64,000 bases of DNA, from contig PUFA01000057.1 in assembly GCA_003508835.1 (NCBI GenBank), positions 8,196,501-8,260,500 on the forward strand. The letters are read 5' to 3'. A program made the position numbers and the translations under genes. The first letter of the stretch is position 1. Each line of letters begins with the position of its first letter. This document shows, piece after piece, positions 47,930-59,395 of this stretch. The DNA comes from Eonycteris spelaea. Lineage: Eukaryota; Chordata; Mammalia; Chiroptera; Pteropodidae. The notes under the pieces are model-generated. The model ran no database searches, was not told where the DNA came from, and was given only the letters and a program-made list of their open reading frames with translations.

Positions 47930-48440
47930 CAGTAATCCTGCTACCAAACAACCACAAAACCACAGTGGCATACCACAATAGGCATGTTTTGCTTATGCAG
48001 CTGGGGTCAAGTAGGCAGCTCTGATGATCTTGCCTGGGTATTCTCAAAGGTCTTGGAGTTGGTTGCTTATTGATTGATCTAGGCTGGCCTTGGCTCTGCT
48101 TCATGTGACTTTGTCCATTAGCAGGCTAGATTGGGCATTTCTTCATGGTGATGGCAGAGGTGCAAGTGATTGAATGGAAACATACAGAGCCTTTTAAGGT
48201 CTAGGCTTTGAACTAACTCATGTCACTAATCTAAAGCAGGTCACATGGCTGAGACAAGAATCAGAGTGAGAGGACACTACATGGCAAAAGGCCTAAATAC
48301 AGGAAGGATAAAAATAATCATCATCGCAATCCATGTTCATGGAAAAAAGAATAATGCTGGTGGTTTGTGTCATGGCTTTCTTTCTCCTGTCATAAGGAGG
48401 TGCAGACTCCAATTTAGCCTGCCTGGAGGAAGTTAAAACC
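47930..48440. mobile_element. Medium-reiterated repeat, family unresolved
   Basis: Blocks ccacagtggcataccacaat, agctggggtcaagtaggcag, ttagcaggctagattgggca, tttcttcatggtgatggcag and gcaggtcacatggctgagac occur in an order I recognise from a common mammalian interspersed repeat. I cannot name the family with certainty. No coding function. Confidence 0.45.
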
Positions 48441-49539
48441 TATAGACTCATCTCAAGACAATGATCTTGGAATTACCAGTGTACAAAGCTCAAGTTAATT
48501 ATATTATATGGTTTGAAATCTGCACTGTAGTACAAATAGAAGAAGTTTCCTTGAAAAATATGAAAAAGAGCCCTTTGTCCTTATTTCATGCAACCTGCCT
48601 AGCTTTTTGTTTTTTTTTTGTTTTTGTTTGTTTTTTGTATCATTAGGGACTTTATTATCAGCCTTTTGCTGTTCATTTAGTCATTCAGCAAATACTGAGT
48701 ACATCCATAGATTTTGGAGTATAGTCTAGTACATGATGAGTCTAGTGGTAGGATAAATATGCAAGACAAATGAATTTACAATAATCGAATTATTTTGAAA
48801 GCGAAAAAATTGTGGTAGGACCACAGCAGAATGAAACCTAAGTCATCTTTAGAGCATCAGCCTGGACTTCACAGAAAAGAAATCTTTTGAGTCAAAACTT
48901 GGAAAACAAATTTTAGCTTTCTAGGTGAATAAGCAGAAAGATTTTCTTGGCAGAGAGAACAAAATGTGCAAAATAAGGAGGTATTAGAGACCTTGGCCTG
49001 TTCAGGCAAAATGCAAGTTCATTGTTGTTGGAGCATGAAGTGAGAGTGTCAGGAGATAAAGAAGGGTAGTAGAGCAAGGCAAGGTGATCAAGGCTTTGCA
49101 TACCTTGTAAAAAGAGTTTAGGTTCTATTTAATCACAATATACCTGATTATGAACCTGTAGGAGTCTTGAATTAGGAAGGGATACATGGTCAATTTCCAG
49201 TTAACAGAAAGACTTTCCAAGGGCCAATAGTATCCAAGAAAAAGATGGGATGGGACTGAACCAGAACAGTGATTATGGATGAATATGGGAGATATTTTTG
49301 GAGAATTAATGGAACTTGATGTTTTACTGCATGTGGGGGAGGAAGGTTATAGAAACGGAAATAATCAATGATGACTTCAGAAACTAGTTGGATCGTGGAT
49401 ACATTTTGCAAGATGGGAATAATAAGAGTGAAAGAATTATTTGTTGGAGATGCTATGATTTCTGATTTGGACAAGTCAAGTTTGACCTTCCTGTTGGCAT
49501 TTAGATGAATATACAGCACAGTCAGCAACAGGTGCCTAC
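48441..49539. other. Unassigned, possibly L2-related in part
   Basis: 48603-48636 is a T-rich run. 48670-49150 has the look of a decayed reverse-oriented L2-associated repeat (tagtcattcagcaaatactg; aacaaaatgtgcaaaataag; gcataccttgtaaaaagagt). The 112-codon minus frame at 49190-49528 has no recognised similarity. Confidence 0.35.
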
Positions 49540-50035
49540 TGGGTTAAATGGAAATGTGACTTGACAAAAGATGTTTACATCCTAATCCTTGGATCCTATA
49601 AGTGTTACCTTAGTTTTATTTAGAAAAAAGAGTCTTTGTAGGTGTGATTAAGGATCTTGAGATGAGGAGATAATCATAGATTATCTGAGGGACCCTAAAT
49701 GTCATCACAAATGTCTTATGAGAGAAATGGAGAGAGACAATACAGACAGAAGAGGAGGAGGCCATGTGACCACAGAGGCAGGATTTGGAGTGATGTGGCT
49801 ACATGACAAGAAATGCTGGCAGCCACCTAAACCCACCTAAGCTTGAAGAGGTAGGAATAGATTCTCTTCTAGAGCCACCAGAGGGAACATGATTCTGCTG
49901 ATACTTTGATTTCTGCCCAGGATACTGATTTTGGACTTCTGTATTCCAAAACTGTGAGAGAATACATTTCTGTTGTTTTAAGCCACCAAATGAGTAGTAA
50001 TTTGTTACAGCAGCTACCAGATACTAACACAAAGA
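49540..50035 (+). mobile_element. MLT1 LTR (ERVL-MaLR)
   Basis: Older MLT1-type LTR: gtgattaaggatcttgagat, tcatcacaaatgtcttatga, gaggccatgtgaccacagag, agaggtaggaatagattctc, aactgtgagagaatacattt, gttttaagccaccaaatgag, and an end near gatactaacaca. The 5' end is poorly defined. It is more diverged than the copy at 33687. Confidence 0.85.
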
Positions 50036-50689
50036 TTACCAAAAGGCCAGAGGTGAACCAAGGAAGGAAAAAATAAGGACATCATCACTCTTTAGCAAAA
50101 CTCTTTGAAAGAGTTGTTTGTGCTCATTGTTTCCATTCTTTTTTATTGTCTTGGGGCTATTTCTTATCCTTTCACTCTCAGCCTGTGTCCAGAGGACTTC
50201 TCTGACTACTCAACCTAAAGTAGCTCCCAAGGTCTTATTTTCTACATGTCATCTATCATAACTTCATATTTTCTCTTTTATTACTTTGGCAGCATAGGTT
50301 AGTCTTCATTGCTGAATCCCAAACACCTAGAATATTATTATCTAACAGAGAGAATGTATGAAATACAAATTTTCAAATGAACGAATGGATAAATGAACAC
50401 TTAATGCGAAAGTTAGGGTATGTGTGTAGGTCTGTGTGCATATGCCTGTACACCCTGATCACTTGTAAGCCTCTTATTTGCTTCCAGTACCTAAGTGAGT
50501 GCCAACAAACCATTGTTCTCCACTGAACTTTAGTCAAAAGAATGACTTAACTTGAACCTCTAATCTTTCCTCTTTTCTATTAAAATTGAGTGACTCATTT
50601 GTGAGTCTTTTCTGAAATCATACTATAATACTAAACAAAATGACTATAATATTTTGAAGATAGAAATTTACTTTTATAAACTTTTTTTG
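50036..50689. other. No recognisable gene
   Basis: Unassigned sequence. Confidence 0.4.
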
Positions 50690-50925
50690 AACCTTGATTG
50701 CATTAGTAGTACATGAAACTGTCTCCCTTTAAAAAATTTTGGTTAATACAGTTAAAGTTGAGTTCCCTTTGACCAACATCCAAGCTTTATTCTCTGTCTC
50801 CTCCCCAAAGATAGTCATTATTATAACTTCAGTATATATCCATCCTGGCCTCTTTTCTTATACTTTTGTATGAAGTCCATGGATTCATAGAAAAGACACT
50901 ATCAGTTTGTAGCAGTTTTTTACAC

Positions 50926-50957
<32 letters not shown>

Positions 50958-51892
50958 TACACGTACATAAATGGTGTCTTGCAGGTATGTGATGTTTTGA
51001 AATTTGCTTCTTCATTCAACTCTTTGATATCTAATAATGTTGATATGCACAGGACCTAGACACTTCTTTTACCTTCTGGGTAGTATCAGAATGTATACAG
51101 AATGTGTACAGAATGTGTCACATTTGTCCTTTGATGAACATTTGAACTGTTTCCATAATTTTGTGACTGCAAACAATGCAAACAATGTTGCAGTAAACAT
51201 CTTCATGCATGTCTCCTTGGGCCCCTTCCAAGAGTTTTCACAAGCTGTATTCCAAGAATTGTTTCCGCCGGGCTTGGAAATTCTCACATTGCCACCAAAC
51301 ATGACCATACCAGCAGCCTTCCTCCAGAGCTTTTCCTAGTTCTCCAATACTTAGCGTTGGCAGTATTTTTAACTTTTGCCAATATGATAGATGTGAAAGG
51401 GGATATCGATGTTTTAACCTTATTTCTCCATGCCTGTTGGGTTATTTCTCTTTAACTGGAATTCAGTTGTTGGTCTGTTATGTGTGTTGCCAATATTTTC
51501 TCCAGGTATCTATCTACTTTTTTTTTTTAGGGTGCTTTTGACAGAAACTTAGATTTTAATGTAGACAAATATATCAGTATTTGTCTTTTATGACTTCTGC
51601 CTTTTGCATTTTTAAGGAAGGAATTTTCAGCCACCAAGATCATAGGGATATTCTTCTTTATCTTTTTCTGGTAATTTCAAACTAGTTTTAAAAATCTTTA
51701 GGCTGTCACTATATCTGCAGATTATTTTTGTGTATTGTAGGAAATTAGAAACTCAAATTAATTTTTTGCCATGTAGTTATCCAGCACTATTTATAATTTA
51801 TTCTTTCCCCACCACTTCAGAATGGCACCTTTAACATATATCATTTCATAATTCTCTGACTCTTTTCTTGATTCTATTCTGTTCTATTCCTA
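50690..51892 (-). mobile_element. Old L1 (L1M-class) 3' part, left of the nested insertion
   Basis: Antisense of a diverged L1 ORF2 C-terminal region: tcctttgatgaacatttgaa, taattttgtgactgcaaaca near 51155 and ttaacttttgccaatatgat near 51370. It contains an AC microsatellite at 50925-50950. The same L1 continues at about 61060, after the 9.1-kb nested insertion. Confidence 0.7.
50925..50950. repeat. (AC)13 microsatellite
   Basis: Perfect AC dinucleotide run continuing into an imperfect ATAC/ACGT tract to about 50970. Confidence 0.95.
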
Positions 51893-51908
51893 CTCCAATA
51901 AAACTTTT
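51893..51908. repeat. Left 16-bp target-site duplication
   Basis: ctccaataaaactttt, identical to 61044-61059. Together they bracket the 9.1-kb nested insertion. Confidence 0.92.
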
Positions 51909-52438
51909 TTAAAAACTTTTTGAATAATTTTTTTTAATTTTTCAATTAATTGGCATACACTATTATATTAGTTTGGGGTGTACAACATAGTGATTAGACA
52001 GCTATATAACTCATGAAGTGATCACCCTGATAAATCTAGTGCCCCTCTGACACTGTACATAGTTATTACAATATTATTAAGACTATATTCCTTATGCTAT
52101 ACTTTCTCTCTCCATGACTATTTTGTAACTATTGATTTGTACTTCTTAATCCCTTAATCCCTTTTCACTGATCCCTCAACCCCTCTTCCCTTCTGGTAAC
52201 CATCAAGATGTTCTCTGTATCTAAGAATTTGTTTTGTTCTATTTATTTTATTCTTTAGATTCCACATTTATGTGAAATCATATGGCATTTGTTTTTATCT
52301 GACTTACTCCACTCAGCACAATACCCTCTCGGTCCATCATGAAATATCTTTTTCCACCCCTTTACTTTCTGTTTGTGTATGTCTTTTAATCTGAAGTGAG
52401 TCTCTTGTAAGCAGCCCTTGTAAAGGTTTTGTTTTCTT

Positions 52439-52502
52439 TCATTCTTTTCTTTTTCTTTTTCTTTTTCTTTTCTTTTTCTTTCTTTCTTTTCTTTTTCCCT
52501 TA
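52439..52502. repeat. (TTTTC)n polypyrimidine tract with flanking direct repeats
   Basis: About 64 bp of CTTTT/CTTT repeats inside the endonuclease remnant of copy C. It is flanked by near-identical ggttttgttttctt (52425-52438) and ggattttgttttctt (52503-52517), as if inserted with a short duplication or expanded by slippage. Confidence 0.85.
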
Positions 52503-52781
52503 GGATTTTGTTTTCTTATCCATTCAGCCACACTATCTTTTGGCTGGAGCATTTATTTCTTTTTCATTTGAAGTGCTTGTTGATAGATATGTTGTTATAT
52601 GTTGTTATTGCCATTCCTTATTCATATTTTGATACATATTTTCTTCTTAAAGAAGTCCTCCAACATTTCCTGTAATACTAGCTTGGTAGTGATGAACTCC
52701 TTTAGGTTTTTCTTACCTGGAAAGTTCCTTATCTGTCCTTCGATTCTAAATGATAGCTTTTCATCACTTTGGCTATTTTGT

Positions 52782-53211
52782 TCAAGCCCTTCTGACCTGC
52801 AAAATTTCTGTTGAAAAATCAGCTGACAGTCTTATGGGAATGCCCTTGTCCATAACTAACTGCTTTTCTTTTGCTGCTTTTAATATTCTCTCTTTGTCTT
52901 TCACCTTTGGCATTTTACTCATGATGTCTCTTGGTGTGGGCCTCTTTAGGATCATCTTGTTTGGGACTCTCTGTGCTTTCTGGGCTTGTATATCTATTGC
53001 CTTCACCAGGTTAAGAAAGTTTTCCATCATTATTTCTTCAAATAATTTTTTTCAATTTCTTGCTCTCTCTTTTCCTACTGGTACTCCTATGATGCAAATG
53101 TTGTTATGCTTGGTGTTGTCCCAGAGACTCCTTAAAACTATCTTCATTTTTTTTGGATTCTTTTTTCTTGTGGCTATTCTGATTGGGTGTTCTTCGCTAC
53201 CCATCTTCTAA
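52782..53211 (-). pseudogene. L1 ORF1 C-terminal remnant
   Basis: The open minus-strand part (52782-53030) contains KRPTPRDIMSKMPKVKDKER, ILKAAKEKQLVMDKG and then IPIRLSADFSTEILQVRRA. This is the RRM-to-C-terminal-domain segment of L1 ORF1p, the trimeric RNA-binding chaperone of the L1 particle. Conserved positions (PRDI, ILKAA, PIRLSADFS) are present. Upstream ORF1 sequence to about 53211 is in other frames. It is part of the reverse transcriptase-less copy C. Confidence 0.9.
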
Positions 53212-53533
53212 ATAGCTGATTTGATCCTCCAGTTCATCCACTGTTGTTGATTCCCTCTAATGTACTCTTATCTCTGTGCATTCATCTCCCATAGTTATAT
53301 TCCTTTCTGTCACCACATATTTGATTCCCTTTACCCTGTCTGCCTGCCACTTCCTCCCCCAACCCCTGCCCTCTGATAACTACTAGTCTGTAGTCCATGC
53401 CCATGAGTCTCTGTTTGTTTGTCCTGTTCCTTTGTTGCTTTTAGGTTTATATCACACATATAAGTGATATCATGTGATTTCAACTTTTTCTGTCTGGCTT
53501 ATTTCACTTAGTATGATTTTTTTCAAGGTCCAT

Positions 53534-54613
53534 TCATGTGTCACAAATGGCAGGCAGTATTTCATCTCTTCTTATGGCTGAGTAATATTCCCTTGTATAT
53601 ATGTACCACAGCTTCTTTAACCAATTATCTGCCATAAGACACCTCATTTGTTTCCATTTCCTGGCCACTGTGAGTAATGTTGCTATGAACATCAGTATGC
53701 AAATATCATTTTGGATATGGGTTTTCAAGTCTTTGGGGTAAAACACCCAGTAGAGGGATTACTGGATCATATGGTAGATCAATTTTAGTTTTTTGAGGAC
53801 GCTCCATAATGTTTCTATAGTGGCTGTGCCAATTTGCAGTCCCACCAGCAGTGTATGTTTCCTCTGTATCCTCTCCAACATTTGCTATTTCTTGTTCTGT
53901 TGATTATAGCTATTCTAACAGGTGCAAAATGGTATCTCATTGTGGTTTTGATTTACATTTCCCTAATAGCTAGCGATGTTGAGCATTTTTTCAATATTTG
54001 TTGGCCGTTTGTATGCCCTCTAGAGAGAAGTGTCTGTTCAGGTCCGCTGGCCATTTTTTGATTGGATCATTTGTTTTTCTGTTGTTATTAGTTGTATGAG
54101 TTCTTTGTATATTTTGGATATTAGGCCTTATCAGCGGTGTTGCTTGCAAATATATTTTACCCTATTTTTGGATGGTTGTCTCTTTACATTGTTGATGATT
54201 TCTTTTTCTGAGCAGAAGCTTTATTAGTTTGATGAAGTCCCATTCATTTATTTTAGCTTTTACTCCCCCCTTGCCTTTGAGGTCAAATTCATAAAATCCT
54301 CTTTAAGTCCAAGGTCCTTGAGTTTAGTTCCTATGTTTTTCTTCTATGCATTTTATTGTTTCAGGTCTTTATTCAAGTCTTTAATCTATTTTGAGTTAAT
54401 TTTGGTGTGTGGTGATAGACAACAGTCTAGTTTCATTCTTTTGCAGGTGGCTTTCCAGTTTTCCCAGCACCATTTATTGAAGAGGCTTTCCTTTCTCCAC
54501 TGTATGTTTTTGGCTTTTTTTTGAAAATTATTTGCCCATATAAATATGGGTTTACTTCTGGACTCTCGATTCTGTTCCACTGGTCCGTGTGTCTGTTTTT
54601 CTTCCAATACCAT
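53534..54613 (-). pseudogene. L1 ORF2 C-terminal remnants
   Basis: Two open pieces. The one at 54386-54613 has [20 protein letters not shown] followed by [14 protein letters not shown], the segment after the reverse transcriptase. The one at 53534-53746 has LLTVARKWKQMRC followed by MADNWLKKLWYIYTREYYSA and IRRDEIL, the conserved C-terminal region near the cysteine-rich motif. They lie in different frames, separated by decayed sequence, so ORF2 is not translatable. Confidence 0.9.
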
Positions 54614-57600
54614 GCTGTTTTGATTACTGTCGCTTTGTAGTATAATTAAAATCAGGCAGAGTGATGCCTCCAGCCTTGTTCTTTTTTTCAGGATGGCTTT
54701 TCAAATCTGGTGCTTCCATATGAATCTGATGATTCGTTGTTCTGTTTCTTTAAAAAATGCCGATGGGATTTTGATGGGGATTGCATTAAATCTATATAAC
54801 GCTTTAGGTAATGTGGTCATTTTAACTATGTTGATTCTTCCAATCTAAAAACACGGAATGTTTTCCCTTTCTTTGTATCTGTTTCAATTTCTTTTAATAA
54901 GGCCCTATAATTTTCATTATATAGGTCCTTCACTTGTTCTGTTAAATTTATTTCTAGGTATTTATTCTTTTTGTTGCGATTGCAAAAGGAATTATTTTTT
55001 CCACTTCTTTTTCTGACACTTTGTTGTTAGAGTACAGGAATGCTATGAATTTTTGAACATTGATTTTGTAACCAGACACTTTTGTATTTGCTTATTGTTT
55101 CTAGTAGTGTTCTTGTGCAGTCTTTAGGGTTTTCTGTATAGAGGATCATGTCATCCGCAAATAGTGACAGTTTTTCTTAGTTTCGTTCAGATGCCTTTTA
55201 TATCTTTCTCTTGTCTGATTGCAGTCCCTAGGACCTCCAATGTTATACTGAATAACAGTGGCAATAGTGGACTGCCTTACCTTGTTCCTGATCTTAGAGG
55301 GAAGGTTTGTTTTTCACCATTCAGTATAGTGTTGGCTGAGGGTCTGTCATAGATGGCCTTTATTATGTTAAGGTACTTTCCTTCTATCCCGATTTTGTGA
55401 AGTGTTTTTGATCACCAAATGGATGCTGTATCTTGTCAAAGGCTTTTTCTGCATCTATGGATGTGGTCATATGATTCTTACTTTTTAATTTGTTTGTGTG
55501 GTGTATCACATTAATCAATTTGTGTATGTTGAACCAACCTGTGCCTTTGGGATGAAGCCCACTTGATTGTGGTGTATAATCTTTTTAATATGTTACTATA
55601 TTTTGTTTGCTAGTATCTTATTTAAGAATTTTGCATATGTGTTCATGGAGATATAAGTCTGTAGTTTTCTTTTTTTGTGTTATCTTTACCAGATTTCAGT
55701 ATCAGAGTAATATTGGCCTCATAAAATGAGTTGGGAAGTATTGCATCCTCTTCAATTTTCTGGAAGAGTTTGAGGAAGAATGGTTATTAAATCTTCTTTA
55801 AATATTTGGTAGAATTCACTGGTGAAGCCATTGGTTCTGGACTTTGACTTTTGGTAGGTTTTTGATGATTGTTTCAATTTTCATACTGCTGATCGGTCTA
55901 TTTATATTTTCCAGTTTCTTGATTCGGTCTAGAAGATAGTATTTTTCTAAGTACTGGTCCATTTATTCTAAGTTATTAAATTTGGTGTTATAGACTTTTT
56001 CATAATATTCTTGTATGATCCTTTGTATATCTGCAATATGAGTGGTAATTTCCCCTATTTCTTCCCTGATTTTGTTCATTTGTGTCCTTTCTCTTTTTCT
56101 GTAGTGAGTCTAGTCAGGGGTTGTCAATTTTATTAACCTTCTCAAAGAACCAGCTATTTGTTACATTTATTTTGTCTATTGTTTTTTTTTGTTTTCAATT
56201 TCATTTATTTCTGCTCTAATTTTGATTATTTTCTTTTCTTTGCTGACTTTAGGTTTTGTTTATTCATCTTTTTAGTTTTTTTAAGATGAAGACTTAGGGT
56301 GTTTGTTTGGGCTTGTTCTTGTTTTGGGAGATAAGCCTGTAATGATATGAACTTTCTTCCTATGACTGCTCTTGCTATTTCTCAAATTTTTTGATATGTT
56401 TTATTATCATTATCATTCTTTTAATGTATCTCTTGATCTCTCTTTTATTCCTTCTTTGTCCCAGTTATTCTTCAGTAGCATGTTGTTTAATCGCCATTAT
56501 TTGTGGTTCTTTCTGCTTTTTTTGCTGTTAATTTCTAGTTTCAAAGCATTATGATCAGTATGATTTCAACCCTCATATTTGTTGAGGCTTCTCTGTGTCC
56601 CCGTATGTGGTCGATTCTTGAGAGTGTTCCATGTGCACTAGAGAAGAAAATATAAGCAGCTGTTTTGGGATAGAAGGCTCTGTAAATGTAATTATGTCCA
56701 ATTGGTCTAATGTGTCATTTAAGGATGTTATTTCCTTTATTGATTTTCTGTGTAGATGATCTATCCATATCCGACAGTGGGTTTTAGGTCCCCCTACTAT
56801 GATAGTGTTTTGTCTGTTCTCCCTTTAGTTCTGTTAGTAATTGCTTTACCTATTTGGGCTCCTGATCTGGAGCATAGATATTAATAAGTGTTATGTCTTT
56901 TGGTGCATGATTCACTTTACCATTGTGAAGTATCCTTCAGTATCTTTCTTTACCTTTTTTTATTTTGAAGTCTATTTTGTTCTGGTTTAGTACTGCTATT
57001 CCTGCTTTTCTCTGAATGCCATTTGCTTGAAATATCATTTTCCACCCTTTCATTTGGAGTCTATATTTGTCTTTGGAGCTGAGATGTGCTCCTGAAGGCA
57101 GCATGTGGTTGGGTTTTGTTTTTTGATCCATTCTGCAATTCTGTGCCTTTTATTGGTGAGTTCAGTCCATTTACATTTAGGGTAATTATTGAAATATGAG
57201 GTCTTCTTATAGCATTTTATCTTTTGCTTTTGGTAGCTTGGTGTTTCTATTGCTTCCTTGTCCTTGTGCTTCTGTTTTCTTTATTTTGGTTGCTTTTGTG
57301 GGTTTTCTCTCTGTTCCTTTTTGTTTTATGTTATATACTTCAGTTCTGAATCTTCAGTGTGTGGTTACCATTTACAAATATGTAAAGGATATATATATCA
57401 TCCATTTTCTTCTGTGCATGGCTCATATCCATTCCCCTTTGTTAATTTGGATCTTGGAATTTTCTTTTTTTCAGTCATTGTCATCTCAGTTTTTCTCTAT
57501 GTATGCTGAATGTTTGTTACTTTCTTGCTATAGCAATTCTCTTCTTATTATTTAAGCTTATAATGCTCTGTTCTTAGTAAGGGTTGCACTCCTCTCCTTC

Positions 57601-58108
57601 TATTGCCTGATAGTCACCTTACTCCTTATTATGTATTTTTTTTTTTGTCATTTTGTTTTAGGTGAGCTGAACCCTTTAAAAGGTATTTCCTGTAGTGCAG
57701 GCCTTGTAGTGGAGAATTCCCTCAATTTTTATATGTTTGGAAAGGTCTTAATTTCTCCTTCATATCTAAAGGAGAGCTTAGCTGTATACATTATTCTAGG
57801 CTGGTAGTTCCTTTCACTTAATAGTTTAAATATTTGAATCTATTCCTTTCTGGCTTGTAAGGTTTGTGCTGAGAAGTCCAAGGATAATCTAATGGGTTTA
57901 CCTTTATAAGTTGCTATTTTCTTCTCCCTTATTGCCCTGAGAATTCTGTCTTTGTTGTTGATTTATGATAATTTTAATACAGTTTTTCTTGCTGAGGGCC
58001 TTTTTGGGTTGAGCTAATTGTGTGTTCTGTTGACTTCTTGAATTCCAAGCTCCAGTTCATTCCTTAGATTTTGGAAATTCTTGTCAACTATTTGTCTGAA
58101 AATACTTT

Positions 58109-58312
58109 CTAGTCCCTGCTCCTTTTCTTCACCTTCGATAATGCACATTTTCTCTTGTTTCCTCTCCTGATGGTATCAGCTAGTTCTTGTATTCCTCTTT
58201 CATTATTTTTCATTCTTTGGTTTCTCTCTTCTTCCTTCAGGTTTATTTCTAGATTTCTGTCTTTGATATCACTGATCCTTTCCTCCATTTGGTCAACTCT
58301 ATTCCCAAGCAT
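58109..58312 (-). pseudogene. L1 ORF1 coiled-coil/RRM remnant
   Basis: 67-codon open piece with MLGNRVDQMEERISDIKDRN followed by KEEERNQRMKNNERGIQELA and DTIRRGNKRK. This is the end of the heptad-rich coiled coil and the start of the RRM in L1 ORF1p. It belongs to the nested L1 at 53269-59395. Confidence 0.88.
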
Positions 58313-58360
58313 GCTGTTTCATTTTTCAACTCTTGCAGTGTTTGTTTTGTTTTTTGTTTT

Positions 58361-58384
58361 TTTGTTGTTGTTGTTGTTGTTGTT
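58361..58384. repeat. (TTG)n run
   Basis: About eight TTG units within the ORF1 5' region of the nested L1, on its antisense strand. Confidence 0.9.
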
Positions 58385-59395
58385 TTATCTCTAGAAGATC
58401 TATTCTTTTCTTTTTGAGGGTTTTTATCTCTTTGCTAAAGAATTCATTCTGCCCATCTAGTTGTTTTTTCAATTCTTATAATTGTTGATATGACTCGTTT
58501 TGGAACTCACTGAGTTTTCAAAAGTACCATCCTGAATTCTCCATTATTCAAGTTGCATATTTCTATGTCTGTAAGCTTGTTTTCTGGAGATCTTTCTTTT
58601 TCTTTCTGAAATACCTTGTCACCTTGGTTGTTCATATGTTAAATGGACTATTTTTCTACCTGGGCATTAATGGAAATGTATTCTGCCTTTTTTCCCAAAA
58701 GAAGATTTATTAGATGAAGGTCTCTCTTTAGCTTGCTGCACAGAAGGCACTTTTCCTTTGATTTCCAGTAGTTGGTGTCTAGTACTTTTGGATCTGGATC
58801 CCTGCTTTATATAAAGCCTTAATAATGCCTTTTTATTTTCTTATAGATATATAATCACGCTTGCTACCCTCATTTTCAGTCCCTGTCAGTGTTAGTGACA
58901 GTTTTCGGTGGCATTTGATCAGATTCCCCTTTGGCTACATGTTGTTCCGTCTTAGAGGGTTGGGGGAGGGCCGTTTGGGTTGGTGGTTGGGGCTGAGCTC
59001 AGCCTTGGTTTTGCAACTGCAGCCAGTAAAAATCAACTATTGTTTCTCTGCTGTCCCGCTTCTCTGCTTTCTGCCCTGATGACTGGGCCCTGCCACTGGC
59101 TGTGTGGCACTCACAACTCTCCCAGGCAGGGCTGTTTAGGGAACTTGCCACACCTTTTCCCCTCCTCCTCCTATACAGGGAGTTCTGGTGGCTGCTAGAG
59201 ACAGCTTCTTTATTTCTTCCAGTCCACTGCCCGACACCTGTGGTTCTGACCTGTGGTACCTCTTATGCATAGATCCCATGCTCAGATGTGCTGGTGTGCA
59301 GTTTGGGTGTTTTTTTGTTGAGTTTTAGATGTTCCGCTTATTGTTGTTTTAAGGGGAGAGATCTGGAGATGTCTCTTACACTGCCATGTTTCTCC

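Larger units (their letters stand above)
51909..53268 (-). mobile_element. Half-L1-like element (copy C), 3' portion
   Basis: Starts at the left target duplication with T-rich A-tail remnants and an L1 3'UTR (51935-52250). At 52329-52342 the extreme ORF2 C-terminal sequence is joined directly to the start of the endonuclease (52343-52600), skipping the reverse transcriptase. Upstream on the minus strand is ORF1 (52650-53268), which is cut at about 53268 by another L1 and resumes at 59396. The junction is the same as in copy B. It is interrupted by a polypyrimidine tract at 52439-52502. Confidence 0.82.
53269..59395 (-). mobile_element. Nearly full-length L1 nested in copy C
   Basis: About 6.1 kb on the minus strand. 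3'UTR 53269-53520 (lacking the last ~90 nt and A tail seen in the sister 3' end at 18187); ORF2 about 53530-57195, including the C-terminal segment (53534-53746 and 54386-54613 open), reverse transcriptase (about 55150-55800) and endonuclease (about 56500-57195); ORF1 about 57650-58600 (58109-58312 open); 5'UTR to about 59395, where the minus strand starts near gaaacatggcagtgtaagag. All reading frames are broken. A TTG run lies at 58361-58384. Its insertion interrupts ORF1 of copy C. Confidence 0.82.

Noticed and set aside
52750..53211. 153-codon plus-strand open frame
   Set aside because: It is antisense to the L1 ORF1 remnant, where the real similarity lies on the minus strand.
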